Source: Clostridia bacterium (lineage in GTDB: Bacteria; Bacillota; Clostridia; Christensenellales; Aristaeellaceae). From it: a DNA stretch of 43,300 nucleotides. Shown here one piece after another: positions 1 through 8,549 of this stretch (position 1 is the first letter of the stretch; the number at the start of each line of letters is the position of its first letter). Both the position numbers and the translations under genes were made by a program. The notes beneath the pieces are model-generated. The model had not been told where the DNA came from. It worked only from the letters and a program-made list of their open reading frames with translations, and searched no databases. Where the stretch lies: NCBI GenBank assembly GCA_017524615.1, contig JAFXVJ010000003.1, positions 1 through 43,300 of the forward strand, in the 5' to 3' direction.

Positions 1-342
1 ACCCCGCGCCAGGGGATGATCCCCTGGACCCACTCCTCGCGAAGCTGCTTGATCGATAGAACCAAGGAATCGTCGCGTGTTACGCTGGGATTGCGAACGT
101 TTGGGGCTTCTGGCCCAATGAAAGCCGGGATCATCCTCAGAAAAAAGCGAGCTTTTCCCTCTGGATGATCCCCCGGCTTTCCCCGGATGCAATGCATCCG
201 GGATGGCCGCTTTCAGCGGCCGGGCCAGAAGCTATACGATGACCACCGCCGTTATAGCGCCCTTTCTGGTTCTCTTTCGGGCTAAAGAGAATACCCCGTC
301 GTCCCTTTTCTCTTTTTTCATCCTTGCCAATTTGGAGCTTAG
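1..342. repeat. Dispersed structured repeat A, copy 1 (truncated by window start)
   Basis: Non-coding block that is closely matched by 33062-33408, in the same orientation. It folds on paper into nested hairpins: CCAGGGGATGATCCCCTGG near position 10, an 11-bp outer stem GCTTCTGGCCC / GGGCCAGAAGC (about 107-117 and 224-234), an inner stem GGGATCATCC / GGATGATCCC enclosing an AAAAGCGAGCTTTT hairpin, then CCGGATGCA-type and GGCCGCTTTCAGCGGCC hairpins, and TCTCTTT / AAAGAGA. Stems are kept between the copies although bases differ. The 5' end lies outside the window. No gene is seen in this stretch. It could be a mobile non-autonomous element or a structured RNA; the sequence alone does not decide. 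Confidence 0.85.
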
Positions 343-355
343 AAGAAAAATCGTA

Positions 356-1282
356 TCAGATGCTGTATCCGCTCAGATCGCCAGGCACATCCTGGGGGAT
401 ATCCAGGCAACCGTGGGGCACAAAGCCCCGGGCCACTTTTCCGTCCACCTGAGTTTCCAGGTAATCCCACGCCTGTCCGTTCTGATTGATCATGGTGGTC
501 ATGTAGGTGACGTATTCCCCGCTGTACAGCGTCCGCATGGTAATATTGGCCAGCAGGGGATCATCCGTCATGGAGCACGCGGCGGTCACGGTCGCGGTTC
601 TGTTGGAGAACTGCATCTGAATGTTATTGTCCACCCGGCCCGAGATATCGCTGCCCCGCACGTAACCCACGCGGACGGAGCCGTTATTGGTTTCATAGAA
701 CAGCAGCAGCCAGCCGTTCACCCAGCCCGCGGCCCACACGGCGCCGTTGGTATTCACGGACGCCCTGCCGTTGGCCCCGCGCCAGGCCTGCGCAGAAGGC
801 GCGGAATAAACCGCCAGGTTCTGCCCGCTCTTCAGGCTGATAAAGGAGAATCCCGTCAGCATCCAGCCGCTGCGGGGCGGCTGATAATCGGTATAGCAGC
901 GCTTGCCCGCCATATGGGAGGGATAGCCCAGGGCGTCCATCTGGCTGATGACTTTTTTGATAGTTTTGTAATTGTCCCATTCCAGATCGGTCACATACGG
1001 ATAGACCTGGGTCTGATTGTCCGGATTGGCGTTGGGCGTATACCAGGGCATGGCCCGGAACCAGATATCATACTGCTCACCGGGATTGAACACATAGCCG
1101 TGACGGGCAAAGATCTCATTGAAAATGTAACTGAGGGATTCCCGGTCCCACTCCCACAGTTCCGCTTCCGTCAGGCGGCGGGTGCTGCTGTCCTCGATCA
1201 GATAGAGATGATCGGCCAGGGCGCAGAGGGGCATCAGGGTCAGACAAAGCAAGAGGCACAGGATCCGAACAACGTGTTTCAT
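356..1282 (-). CDS. Secreted YARHG-domain protein with SH3-like C-terminal region
   Basis: 308-residue exported protein of unknown job. Residues 1-23 are a signal peptide ending ALA. Residues about 35-110 match the YARHG domain, with the signature FARHG at 58-62 followed by YVF and the W/Y-rich segment FRAMPWYTPN. The remainder (about 140-300) looks like two SH3-like beta domains (segments VYSAPSAQ...GWVNGWLLLFY and TVTAACSMTDDP...WDYLETQVDGKVARGFV). YARHG domains are common in extracellular proteins of Clostridia and probably bind cell wall or carbohydrate, but no reaction is known. The start has an AAGGAAGG ribosome site. It lies 58 bp downstream of recN on the same strand, so it may be read through from the nadK-argR-recN unit. 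Confidence 0.85.
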   Translation of the reverse strand: MKHVVRILCLLLCLTLMPLCALADHLYLIEDSSTRRLTEAELWEWDRESLSYIFNEIFARHGYVFNPGEQYDIWFRAMPWYTPNANPDNQTQVYPYVTDLEWDNYKTIKKVISQMDALGYPSHMAGKRCYTDYQPPRSGWMLTGFSFISLKSGQNLAVYSAPSAQAWRGANGRASVNTNGAVWAAGWVNGWLLLFYETNNGSVRVGYVRGSDISGRVDNNIQMQFSNRTATVTAACSMTDDPLLANITMRTLYSGEYVTYMTTMINQNGQAWDYLETQVDGKVARGFVPHGCLDIPQDVPGDLSGYSI

Positions 1283-1340
1283 GGCGACCTTCCTTTCTGC
1301 TGCGATTCATGAGGATGCAGCGAAGACTTCTTCCGATGAA

Positions 1341-3002
1341 TCAGATTCTTCCCTTGAGCATTTCCCGGGCGTGGCTGCGGGCGCTGTCCGGGTCGCCCCC
1401 CAGCATCCGGGCGATTTCGTTCACGCGGGCTTCGCCGCTCAGCGGTGTCAGCCGGGTGCGGGTGCGTTCCCCGTCAAAGGATTTTTCCACCAGGTAATGA
1501 TGATCGGCCAGGGCGGCGATCTGCTGCAAATGGGTCACGCACAGCACCTGGCGTTCCCGTGCGATGGCGGCCATCTTCTCTCCCACCACCTGGGCAGCGC
1601 GGCCCGAAATGCCGGTGTCGATTTCGTCAAAAATCATGCTGGGCACGCCCTCGCGCCGGGCCGCCACGGACTTGATCGCCAGCATCAGGCGGGACAATTC
1701 GCCGCCGGAAGCAATGTGGGAGAGAGGCTGCATTTCCTCCCCCCGGTTAGGCGCGATCTGAAACGCCGCTGTCTCGCGGCCCAGCGGCCCCGGCGGGCAA
1801 GGGGGCAGGGACACGGAAAACCTGGTGCCCGCCATGTTCAGGTCATTCAGCTGGATTTCCATTTCCTTTTGGAATTTCTCCGCCAGCTTTTCTCTGGAAG
1901 ATGTCAATTCCCCGGCGGAGCGGGCATACGCTTCAGCGAGGACGCTTTCCTTTCGCGCCGCGGCGTCTATGTCGTCATCCAGGCTTTCAAAGCCCGCCAG
2001 CTCCCGTTCCATTTCCTTCAGTTTTTCCACCATTTCGCCGGTGGTGGCTCCGCCGTATTTGCGGCTCAGGCGGCGGATCAGGTCCAACCGCGCCTGCACA
2101 GCCTCCATCCGATCCGGATCCGAATCCAGCTGGGACAGGCAATCGCGCAGGGTCAGCCCCGCGTCCTCCGCCTCATAGTACAGCCCCTCCAGCCGGGACA
2201 GCAGGGACGCGTATCCATCGTCCAGCCCCTCAATGGGCCGGAGAGCATTGGCCGCCGCCCGCAGGGCCTCCGCCGCCGGCGCCGCGCCGTTATAGACCGC
2301 ATCGTACGCTTCCCGCAGTCCGTTTTCGATCTTTTCCGAATTGCGGAACCGGTCCCGCTCCCGGGTCAGCTCCTCCTCTTCCCCGGGCACCAGCCGGGCG
2401 TTTTTCAGTTCTTTTTGCCGGATGCGCAGCAATTCCATCCGCTCCCCGGCCTGGGCGCTTTGGCTTTGCAGCTTTTCCAGGGCCTTCCGGCTGTCCCGCC
2501 AGGCGGTGAAATCCTCCTGCACCCGCGCAAGCAAACGCTGGTGCGCCTCATCGCCTGAAGCGTCCAGGAAGCCCAGATGATGCTTTTCATCCATCAGCGA
2601 CTGATGCTCGTGCTGGCCGTGAATATCCATCAGCAGCGCTGTGAACTGCTGATACTGGGACAGGGGCATCAGCGTCCCGTTCACCCGGCAGGAGGATCGC
2701 CCGCTGCGGGTGATTTCCCGGCTGAGGATCAGCTCATCCCCCTCGTCCAGCGCCTGCTCTTCCAGCATGCGGCGCACCGCCGGGCAATCCCCCACGTCAA
2801 ACAGCCCTTCCACCCGGGCCTTTTCCTCGCCTGTGCGAATTAGTTCCTTTTGGGCGCGTCCCCCCAGCATAAGCGTCACCGCGTCCACCAATATGGATTT
2901 GCCCGCGCCCGTTTCGCCGGTGAGCACGTGCAGTCCCGTGGAGAATTCCACCTGCATCCGATCCATCAGCGCGATATTCTGAATGGTCAAGGAAACCAGC
3001 AT
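1341..3002 (-). CDS. recN: DNA repair protein RecN
   Basis: SMC-like ATPase that acts early in double-strand break repair and homologous recombination, in the cytoplasm on DNA. 553 residues, the usual size. Walker A GETGAGKS at 29-36 follows the typical N-terminus (LTIQNIALMDRMQVEF). A coiled-coil region fills the middle. The ABC signature ASGGELSR sits near residue 428, Walker B MIFDEIDTGISG starts at 456, and the conserved CVTHLQQIAALADHH follows. The gene begins 12 bp after argR, giving the nadK-argR-recN order that is standard in Firmicutes, so co-transcription is likely. No oddities. Confidence 0.97.
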   Translation of the reverse strand: MLVSLTIQNIALMDRMQVEFSTGLHVLTGETGAGKSILVDAVTLMLGGRAQKELIRTGEEKARVEGLFDVGDCPAVRRMLEEQALDEGDELILSREITRSGRSSCRVNGTLMPLSQYQQFTALLMDIHGQHEHQSLMDEKHHLGFLDASGDEAHQRLLARVQEDFTAWRDSRKALEKLQSQSAQAGERMELLRIRQKELKNARLVPGEEEELTRERDRFRNSEKIENGLREAYDAVYNGAAPAAEALRAAANALRPIEGLDDGYASLLSRLEGLYYEAEDAGLTLRDCLSQLDSDPDRMEAVQARLDLIRRLSRKYGGATTGEMVEKLKEMERELAGFESLDDDIDAAARKESVLAEAYARSAGELTSSREKLAEKFQKEMEIQLNDLNMAGTRFSVSLPPCPPGPLGRETAAFQIAPNRGEEMQPLSHIASGGELSRLMLAIKSVAARREGVPSMIFDEIDTGISGRAAQVVGEKMAAIARERQVLCVTHLQQIAALADHHYLVEKSFDGERTRTRLTPLSGEARVNEIARMLGGDPDSARSHAREMLKGRI

Positions 3003-3014
3003 GGCACGTCCCTC

Positions 3015-3464
3015 TTATTTCAGCATTTCCCGGAAGCCGTCCACCGTTTTGGCGGCCTCCTCCTCGTTGCGGGCCACTACCAGCACGGTATTGTCCCCCG
3101 CCATGGTGCCCAGGATCTCCGGCAGCCGCATGGAATCGATGGCCTCCGCGGCCACGTTGGCGCTGCCCGCCAGGGTTTTGATCACGATGATATTATTGGC
3201 GTAGCTGATGGACAGCACCGAATCCTTGAACATGCGCACGAACCGTTCAGACAGGCCGTGCTCCGCCTTGTCCGCCGTGGCGTATTTATAGCTGCCCGTG
3301 GCGGAAAGCACCTTCAGCAGCCGCAGTTCCTTTATATCCCGGGACACGGTGGCCTGCGTGACCACGATGCCCATCTCCCGCAGCCTGGCAGCCAGTTCCT
3401 CCTGGGTTTCGATATCATGCTGTTCAATGATGCTCAGGATGGCGGTCTGCCGCACGTTTTTCAT
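3015..3464 (-). CDS. argR: Arginine repressor ArgR/AhrC
   Basis: Transcription regulator of arginine synthesis and breakdown that responds to L-arginine as a hexamer. 149 residues. N-terminal winged helix (about 1-68) with recognition segment TQATVSRDIKEL (36-47). C-terminal oligomerisation and arginine-binding domain includes GTMAGDNT (119-126), equivalent to the family's GT(I/M)AGDDT. The second Asp of the usual GDD is Asn here (N125), which could affect ligand binding. Start supported by AAGGAGAG upstream. Placed between nadK and recN, the common Firmicute arrangement. Few alternatives: the fold and context are diagnostic. Confidence 0.96.
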   Translation of the reverse strand: MKNVRQTAILSIIEQHDIETQEELAARLREMGIVVTQATVSRDIKELRLLKVLSATGSYKYATADKAEHGLSERFVRMFKDSVLSISYANNIIVIKTLAGSANVAAEAIDSMRLPEILGTMAGDNTVLVVARNEEEAAKTVDGFREMLK

Positions 3465-3529
3465 AAGCCCTCTCTCCTTATGTGTCTTGTTGATTCCAAA
3501 CCCGCGCAGGCGCGCTTCGCCGCGCTTCT

Positions 3530-4390
3530 CTATTCCATGGCTGAACAGTCACGGTTCCAATTGATTTGCTTTTTCCGCAGCGTGTCGAAAAAGCTGATGC
3601 CGTCAGGCCGGATGAGCCGCAGCCTTTCCCGGGCGGCGTGAAGGGCCACATGGGCCTCCTCCGTCACCGGCAGCAGGGTTTGGCCATCCACGGCCAGCTG
3701 AAAGCGCCTGCGCTCGCTGCCATGGGCGGACAGGGTCACCTGCGCGTGCAGGGGCAGGATCACCGGCCGCAGGGTCAGTTCCCGGGCGCACAGGGGCGTC
3801 ACCATCAGGCATTGAGCGTCCGGCCGCACCACCGGCCCCCCGGCGGACAGGCCGTAGGCCGTGCAGCCCAGCGGCGTGGAAACCACCACGCCGTCCCCAT
3901 GGGCGCAGAAGACCAGTTCCCCGTCCGCTTCCACCGTCACTTCCATCACGCCCGGGTGCTCCCCCCGCGCGAAGGACAGATCGTTCACCGCCAGATAGCT
4001 TTCCCCCCGGTAGCACACCTCCAGCAGCGGACAGTCCGCCAGCGGATAATCCGGCTTCAGCAGCAGCGCCGCCGTTTCCGCCGGCTTTTCCGCCTCCCCC
4101 GGCATCAGAAAGCCCACCGTGCCCGTATGCACCCCAAGCAGCGGGATCCCCTTTATCGCGGCGTCCGGCGCGGCCCGAAGCAGCGTGCCATCCCCTCCGA
4201 ACACCACAATGGCCCGCGTGCCGCCGTCCACCTCGCCCAGATCGCATTCCCGGCCCACCCCTCGCCGGGCCAACCAGGGATCGGACAGCACCTCCGCCCC
4301 CCGATCCTGAAGCTGACGGGCCAGGGCCCGGGCCGCCGATTCGCTTTTGGGCTGATAGGGATTTGCATAGAAATAGAAAGCCCCGCTCAT
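3530..4390 (-). CDS. nadK: NAD kinase
   Basis: Phosphorylates NAD(+) to NADP(+) using ATP or polyphosphate; cytoplasmic. 286 residues, typical size. GGDGT motif at 65-69, GVHTGTVGFL at 86-95, VNDLSF at 135-140 where the family usually has NE, and the long GDGVVVSTPLGCTAYGLSAGG block at 165-185 (usual form TGSTAYSLSAGG; here LGCTAYGL). The start ATG has a GGAGGAG ribosome site 5 bases upstream. A TTGTGT-N17-TATAAT promoter precedes it. First gene of the nadK-argR-recN unit; the TlyA-type gene that often precedes nadK is absent, replaced by divergent sua5. Confidence 0.95.
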   Translation of the reverse strand: MSGAFYFYANPYQPKSESAARALARQLQDRGAEVLSDPWLARRGVGRECDLGEVDGGTRAIVVFGGDGTLLRAAPDAAIKGIPLLGVHTGTVGFLMPGEAEKPAETAALLLKPDYPLADCPLLEVCYRGESYLAVNDLSFARGEHPGVMEVTVEADGELVFCAHGDGVVVSTPLGCTAYGLSAGGPVVRPDAQCLMVTPLCARELTLRPVILPLHAQVTLSAHGSERRRFQLAVDGQTLLPVTEEAHVALHAARERLRLIRPDGISFFDTLRKKQINWNRDCSAME

Positions 4391-4414
4391 TTTTCTCCTC
4401 CATTCTGCATAAAC

Positions 4415-4443
4415 ATTATATCATATTCAAAAAAAATACACAA
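4415..4443 (-). promoter_or_regulatory. Vegetative promoter for nadK-argR-recN
   Basis: On the minus strand: -35 TTGTGT (4438-4443), 17-base spacer, -10 TATAAT (4415-4420). Transcription would start about 20 bases before the nadK ribosome site. It is divergent from the sua5 promoter in the same AT-rich gap. Confidence 0.75.
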
Positions 4444-4479
4444 GAGCGCCGGGCGGCAAAAAACAAAATCACCGCACCC

Positions 4480-4508
4480 TTGACAAAATATGATTCAGCG
4501 CATATCAT
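4480..4508 (+). promoter_or_regulatory. Vegetative promoter for sua5
   Basis: -35 TTGACA (4480-4485), spacer of exactly 17, -10 TATCAT (4503-4508). The predicted transcript has a leader of about 80 bases before the ATG at 4599. Confidence 0.8.
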
Positions 4509-4598
4509 GAACGGGATATTCCCCGCGGCCGCATGACGCCACGCTGAATATTCACTGCTTGTATATACAGATCACAGGCTGAAAAGGAGCCGATTCTG

Positions 4599-5618
4599 AT
4601 GATGGAAACAAAGTGCGTGCCCGCGGACGCACAGGCCATTGAACAGGCCGCCGCGCTGCTCCGGTCAGGCCAGGTGGTGGCCTTCCCCACGGAAACGGTG
4701 TACGGGCTGGGGGCCAACGCCCTGGATGACCAGGCTGTGCGGGCCATCTTCGCCGCCAAGGAGCGCCCGGCAGATAATCCGCTGATCGTTCACATAGCAA
4801 AGCGGGAACAATTACGGGGATTGTGCCATGTGACGGATACAGCCGTCAAATTGATGGACGCTTACTGGCCCGGCCCCCTGACCATGCTGCTGATGAAAAC
4901 CGATTTGGTGCCTGCCGTCACCACCGCGGGGCTGCCCTCCGTCGCGGTGCGCTGCCCCAATCATCCCGTGGCGCTGGCCCTGCTGAGCGCCTGCGCCCTG
5001 CCCATCGCCGCCCCCAGCGCCAATCGGTCCGGCCGGCCCAGCCCCACCGCCGCGGCCCACGTGCTGGAGGATATGCGGGGGCGCATTCCCCTGATCCTGG
5101 ATGGCGGCGCCTGCCGGGTGGGGGTGGAATCCACCGTCGTGGATCTGACCGGCGATGTGCCCTGTGTGCTGCGTCCCGGCGCCGTCACCCCCGCTGATAT
5201 TGCCCGGATCGTCGGGCAGTGCACCGTGGCGCCCAGCGTCATGCGCCCCCTCATGGAGGGGGAAAGCGCCCCCTCCCCCGGCATGCGCCACCGGCATTAT
5301 GCCCCCCGGGCAAAAATGACCGTGTATGTGGGCAGCGATGAACATGTGGCGCGGGCCATTTCCCGGCGTTACGACCAGACGGACGGCGCGGTGATCCTGG
5401 CCCACACCGGCGCCCTGCCCCTGTTCGGGAACCGCCGGGCGTATTCCCTGGGCGCGTCGCCGCGGGAAGGCGCGCATCTGCTGTTCCAGCGGCTGCGCGA
5501 AATGGATGAAACGGGCTGCACCCTGATCCTGGCCCAGGGCTGGGAGGCCCAGGGCGACGCCCTGGCGGTCATGAACCGCATGGCGCGGGCCGCCGCCTTT
5601 GATATTGTATACGTATAG
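4599..5618 (+). CDS. sua5: L-threonylcarbamoyladenylate synthase, Sua5 type
   Basis: Makes threonylcarbamoyl-AMP from threonine, bicarbonate and ATP, the first step of t6A formation at A37 of ANN-decoding tRNAs. 339 residues: YrdC-like domain (about 8-210) with PTETVYGLG at 30-38 and KERPADNPL at 54-62, then SPGMRHRHYAP near residue 227-237 and the C-terminal Sua5 domain, so this is the long form rather than short TsaC. Ribosome site AAGGAG at 4584-4589. Two consecutive ATG codons (4599 and 4602) can both serve. Stands alone between its own promoter and a strong terminator. Confidence 0.95.
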   Translation: MMETKCVPADAQAIEQAAALLRSGQVVAFPTETVYGLGANALDDQAVRAIFAAKERPADNPLIVHIAKREQLRGLCHVTDTAVKLMDAYWPGPLTMLLMKTDLVPAVTTAGLPSVAVRCPNHPVALALLSACALPIAAPSANRSGRPSPTAAAHVLEDMRGRIPLILDGGACRVGVESTVVDLTGDVPCVLRPGAVTPADIARIVGQCTVAPSVMRPLMEGESAPSPGMRHRHYAPRAKMTVYVGSDEHVARAISRRYDQTDGAVILAHTGALPLFGNRRAYSLGASPREGAHLLFQRLREMDETGCTLILAQGWEAQGDALAVMNRMARAAAFDIVYV

Positions 5619-5670
5619 GTATCGGCCCCGGCGCGGCAGACGAAGACGCGCCGGGAAAAAAGCGAAGAAT

Positions 5671-5711
5671 AACCCCTGAGAAAAGCGCGGAACGCTGTTC
5701 TCAGGGGTTTC
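5671..5711. terminator. Bidirectional terminator between sua5 and the DUF6171-like gene
   Basis: Perfect 12-bp stem AACCCCTGAGAA (5671-5682) / TTCTCAGGGGTT (5698-5709) with T-rich sequence after it on the plus strand. Lies between convergent genes. Confidence 0.85.
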
Positions 5712-5758
5712 GTTGTTTTCTTTCCGTCCGGATGCCGAAGCGGCCCGTGCGCGCTCAT

Positions 5759-6001
5759 TCACCACTTCCGGAAGGGACATTTTTCTTTTTTGTACGCCGC
5801 CCTTAGCTCCACCAGGCAGCCGCAGCCCATGCAGGTGCCATTCTGCAATTGATCGCAGGCGGCGCACAGGGCAAGACGCCGGGCGTAAAGCCCCTCCTCC
5901 GCTTTCACGGAGGCGGGCATGGTACGCAGCAGGCCTGCCACGTATTTTTCATAGTCCTGGGGGAAAGCGTCCCGGAGCAGGCATCGCTTACAGGTTCCCA
6001 T
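5759..6001 (-). CDS. Small eight-cysteine protein, DUF6171-like
   Basis: 80 residues with Cys at 4, 7, 46, 49, 57, 60, 62 and 75. The spacing (CxxC, then CAAC, CMGCGC, and a final CP) looks like paired zinc ribbons or another metal site. The order of motifs, including RLALCAACD and GCLVELRAAYKK, fits the uncharacterised DUF6171 family seen in Clostridia; I recognise the pattern but not a function. It starts 3 bp after the arabinofuranosidase stop, so the two are very likely translated from one message. Confidence 0.75.
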   Translation of the reverse strand: MGTCKRCLLRDAFPQDYEKYVAGLLRTMPASVKAEEGLYARRLALCAACDQLQNGTCMGCGCLVELRAAYKKEKCPFRKW

Positions 6002-6004
6002 GGA

Positions 6005-7480
6005 TCAGTGAATGGCCAGATGCACGATGGAGCAGGCGGGCAGCGTCACCTTCAATCCGCCATCGGCCAGGGCGAAGCCCGTGAAGGGCACGTTTTTGAC
6101 GGCGTCGGGGCAATCGAAGGTATTGTGGGCGTCCATTTCGCCGGTGAGGATTTCGCCGCTAACGGAAGCGGCCCGCATACCCTGAAGCGAAATTTCCAGT
6201 TCCTGGCCCTGATCCAGGGCAGGATTCACCAGCGTCACATGCACGGTGCCATCCGGCGCCAGGGAGGAGGATTCCTGCAGGCTGGGCAGGGTGATGCCCT
6301 CGGCGGTGAAATCAGAGGCAATCAAATGGCTGTCCAGCAGCTGATTCTCCTGATGGTCCCTGAACAGCCTGAACGCATAATAAGTGGGCGTGCAGAGCAT
6401 CCGCGGGCCCTCGGTGAGGATCATGGCCTGCAGCACGTTCACCAGCTGCGCGATATTGGCCATATGCACCCGGTCACAGTGCTGATTGAACACATTCAGG
6501 GACAGAGCGGCCACCATGGCGTCCCGCATGGAATTCTGCTGATAGAGGAAGCCGGGGTTGGTGCCCTCCTCCACGTCAAACCAGGTGCCCCATTCATCCA
6601 CGATCAGGCCTACCCGCTTCTCAGGATCGTACTGATCCATGATGGCGCTGTGGCGGCGGATCAATTGTTCGATATACAGGGCGTTTTTCAGCGTTTCATA
6701 ATAATCCGCGGCGGTGAAATTCAGCGCGCTGCCCTTCTTTTCCCAGCTGTGGGGAATGGTATAGTAGTGCATGGACAGGCCGTCCATCATGCGTCCGGCA
6801 TTCTTCATCAGCACCTCGGTCCAATGGAAATCGCTGCCGTTGGAGCCGGCGGCCACTTTGTAGATCCTGGCGTCGGGCCGATACTGGCGGATGTAGGTCT
6901 GATACCGGCGGTACTCATTGGCATAGTATTCCGCCGTCATGTTGCCGCCGCAGCCCCAGGGCTCGTTGCCCACGCCGAAATAGGCCACCTTCCACGCGTC
7001 CGCATGGCCGTTTTGCCTGCGCAGGTCCGCCATGGGAGAAACGCCCTCGAAGGTCATGTATTCCACCCATTCATTCATTTCCTGCACGGTGCCGCTGCCC
7101 ACATTGCCGGTGATATAGGCGTCGCAGCCGATCTGACGGCACAGTTCGAAGAATTCGTGGGTGCCGAAGCTGTTGTCCTCGGTGACGCCGCCCCAGTGGG
7201 TGTTCACCATCTTTTTCCGCGTCTCCTTGGGGCCGATGCCGTCCTTCCAGTGGTATTCGTCGGCGAAGCACCCGCCGGGCCAGCGCAGCACGGGCAGGTG
7301 AATATCCCGCAAAGCCTGCACCACGTCCTTGCGCATGCCGTTTTCATTGGGGATATCGGATTGTTCGCCAACATACACGCCGCCATAGATGCAGCGGCCC
7401 AGGTGTTCGGAAAACTGGCCCTGAATGTCCTTGCAGATACGGCCTTTGGTCAGTTCCGCATGTATGATCAGTTTGTTCAT
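6005..7480 (-). CDS. Alpha-L-arabinofuranosidase, GH51
   Basis: Releases terminal arabinofuranose from arabinan or arabinoxylan fragments. 491 residues from the chosen start. Acid/base Glu173 in GNEPWG and nucleophile Glu296 in DEWGTW, both in the expected positions; the substrate-site segment [15 protein letters not shown] at 64-78. C-terminal beta-sandwich follows. No signal peptide, so it works in the cytoplasm on imported oligosaccharides. I chose ATG 7478-7480 because it has AAAGGAG about 13 bases upstream and gives the usual family N-terminus; the frame stays open 27 codons further upstream but that part overlaps the promoter. Followed directly by the small Cys-rich gene. Confidence 0.93.
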   Translation of the reverse strand: MNKLIIHAELTKGRICKDIQGQFSEHLGRCIYGGVYVGEQSDIPNENGMRKDVVQALRDIHLPVLRWPGGCFADEYHWKDGIGPKETRKKMVNTHWGGVTEDNSFGTHEFFELCRQIGCDAYITGNVGSGTVQEMNEWVEYMTFEGVSPMADLRRQNGHADAWKVAYFGVGNEPWGCGGNMTAEYYANEYRRYQTYIRQYRPDARIYKVAAGSNGSDFHWTEVLMKNAGRMMDGLSMHYYTIPHSWEKKGSALNFTAADYYETLKNALYIEQLIRRHSAIMDQYDPEKRVGLIVDEWGTWFDVEEGTNPGFLYQQNSMRDAMVAALSLNVFNQHCDRVHMANIAQLVNVLQAMILTEGPRMLCTPTYYAFRLFRDHQENQLLDSHLIASDFTAEGITLPSLQESSSLAPDGTVHVTLVNPALDQGQELEISLQGMRAASVSGEILTGEMDAHNTFDCPDAVKNVPFTGFALADGGLKVTLPACSIVHLAIH

Positions 7481-7532
7481 GAGAAAAACCTTCTCCTTTG
7501 CGATGTTTTCCGCGGGGTGCCCCGTTTCCTCC

Positions 7533-7561
7533 ATTATAGCAAACCCGGGATCATCCTTCAA
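7533..7561 (-). promoter_or_regulatory. Promoter for the arabinofuranosidase
   Basis: Minus strand: -35 TTGAAG (7556-7561), 17-base spacer, -10 TATAAT (7533-7538). Its position supports the start at 7480, since the upstream in-frame ATG would precede the transcription start. Confidence 0.75.
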
Positions 7562-7732
7562 TACAGTCCGGACGATTTATGGCACAAAACGGATATTTTG
7601 CCGGAAAACAGGATTTTTCCGTGCCGCCGGTGAATTGGAGAAGATGAACGAAGAAAACAGGCATCCGCCCGCATGTCCAAGAGGGCCGCGGCGGCGCCAA
7701 ACCATGCGGCGGCGCGCGGAAGGAGAATCCCC

Positions 7733-8416
7733 ATGAAAGTGATCGCCACCATCCACAGCGGCTTTTCCTCCAAATTCGGCATTCCCCGGCAGAGCGGCCT
7801 GGTGGAATCGGCCAAGGCGGAGATCGTGTTTGAGCCGCCCTATCGAAACGCCGACGCCCTGCGGGGCCTGGAGGATTTTTCCCACATCTGGCTGATCTGG
7901 GAATTCTCCCAGGCCAGGCGGGAGGACTGGTCCCCCACGGTGCGGCCGCCCCGGTTGGGCGGCAACCGCCGCATGGGCGTGTTTGCCACCCGGTCGCCCT
8001 TCCGGCCCAACGCAATCGGCCTGTCCTGCGTGCGGCTGGAGGAAATCCGCTGGCAGACGGAGGCAGGGCCGGTGCTGAAGGTGTCCGGGGCGGACCTGAT
8101 GGACGGCACGCCCATCCTGGATATCAAGCCCTATCTGCCCTATGCCGATTGCCATCCGAATGCGTCCGGCGGCTTCGCGGCGGGCGTATGGGAAAGGAAG
8201 CTGCAGGTCCTGTGCGATCCCGCGCTGCTGGAAGAGCTGCCGCCGGAGCACCGGCAGACGATCATGGACTTGCTGTCCCAGGATCCGCGGCCTTCCTATC
8301 AGCACGATCCGGAGCGGATCTACGGCATGACGTATGCGGGCGTGAATGTGCGCTTCACCGTGTCAGGAAACATATTGACCGTCCGGGAGGTCGGACCCGT
8401 CGGCACACAGCCCTGA
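7733..8416 (+). CDS. trmO: tRNA (N6-threonylcarbamoyladenosine37-N6)-methyltransferase TrmO
   Basis: SAM-dependent enzyme of the YaeB/TsaA family that methylates t6A37 to m6t6A37, mainly in tRNA-Thr. 227 residues from the chosen start. Diagnostic motifs: RPPRLGGNRRMGVFATRSPF from residue 71, RPNAIGLS (91-98), DLMDGTPILDIKPYLPY (121-137), then the C-terminal domain with YGMTYAGVNVRF. The ATG at 7733 has AAGGAG about 10 bases upstream; an upstream in-frame ATG at 7673 would add 20 low-complexity residues and lacks a ribosome site. I see no clear promoter in front. Ends before a strong terminator shared with the convergent gene. Confidence 0.93.
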   Translation: MKVIATIHSGFSSKFGIPRQSGLVESAKAEIVFEPPYRNADALRGLEDFSHIWLIWEFSQARREDWSPTVRPPRLGGNRRMGVFATRSPFRPNAIGLSCVRLEEIRWQTEAGPVLKVSGADLMDGTPILDIKPYLPYADCHPNASGGFAAGVWERKLQVLCDPALLEELPPEHRQTIMDLLSQDPRPSYQHDPERIYGMTYAGVNVRFTVSGNILTVREVGPVGTQP

Positions 8417-8464
8417 CAGTCAAAGGAGCAGCGCTGCCCGGCTCCCTTTCCCCCCAACGCGCTG

Positions 8465-8501
8465 AAACGGCGCGCCGGAGCAGTCCCCCGGCGCGCCGTT
8501 T
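8465..8501. terminator. Terminator hairpin between trmO and the MBL-fold gene
   Basis: Perfect 14-bp stem AAACGGCGCGCCGG (8465-8478) / CCGGCGCGCCGTTT (8488-8501). The short U tract is formed mostly by the stem end; it lies between convergent genes. Confidence 0.7.
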
Positions 8502-8549
8502 GCTTGCGTAAATGCTGATGTCCGACAGGGCGCCGGCCCCGGGGCCGGG

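Noticed and set aside
203-1312. Plus-strand open frame across repeat A and the YARHG gene
   Set aside because: Starts inside the structured repeat and runs antisense to a gene with a clear signal peptide and domain.
5849-7633. Plus-strand open frame opposite the arabinofuranosidase
   Set aside because: Shadow of a GH51 gene with both catalytic Glu present on the minus strand.
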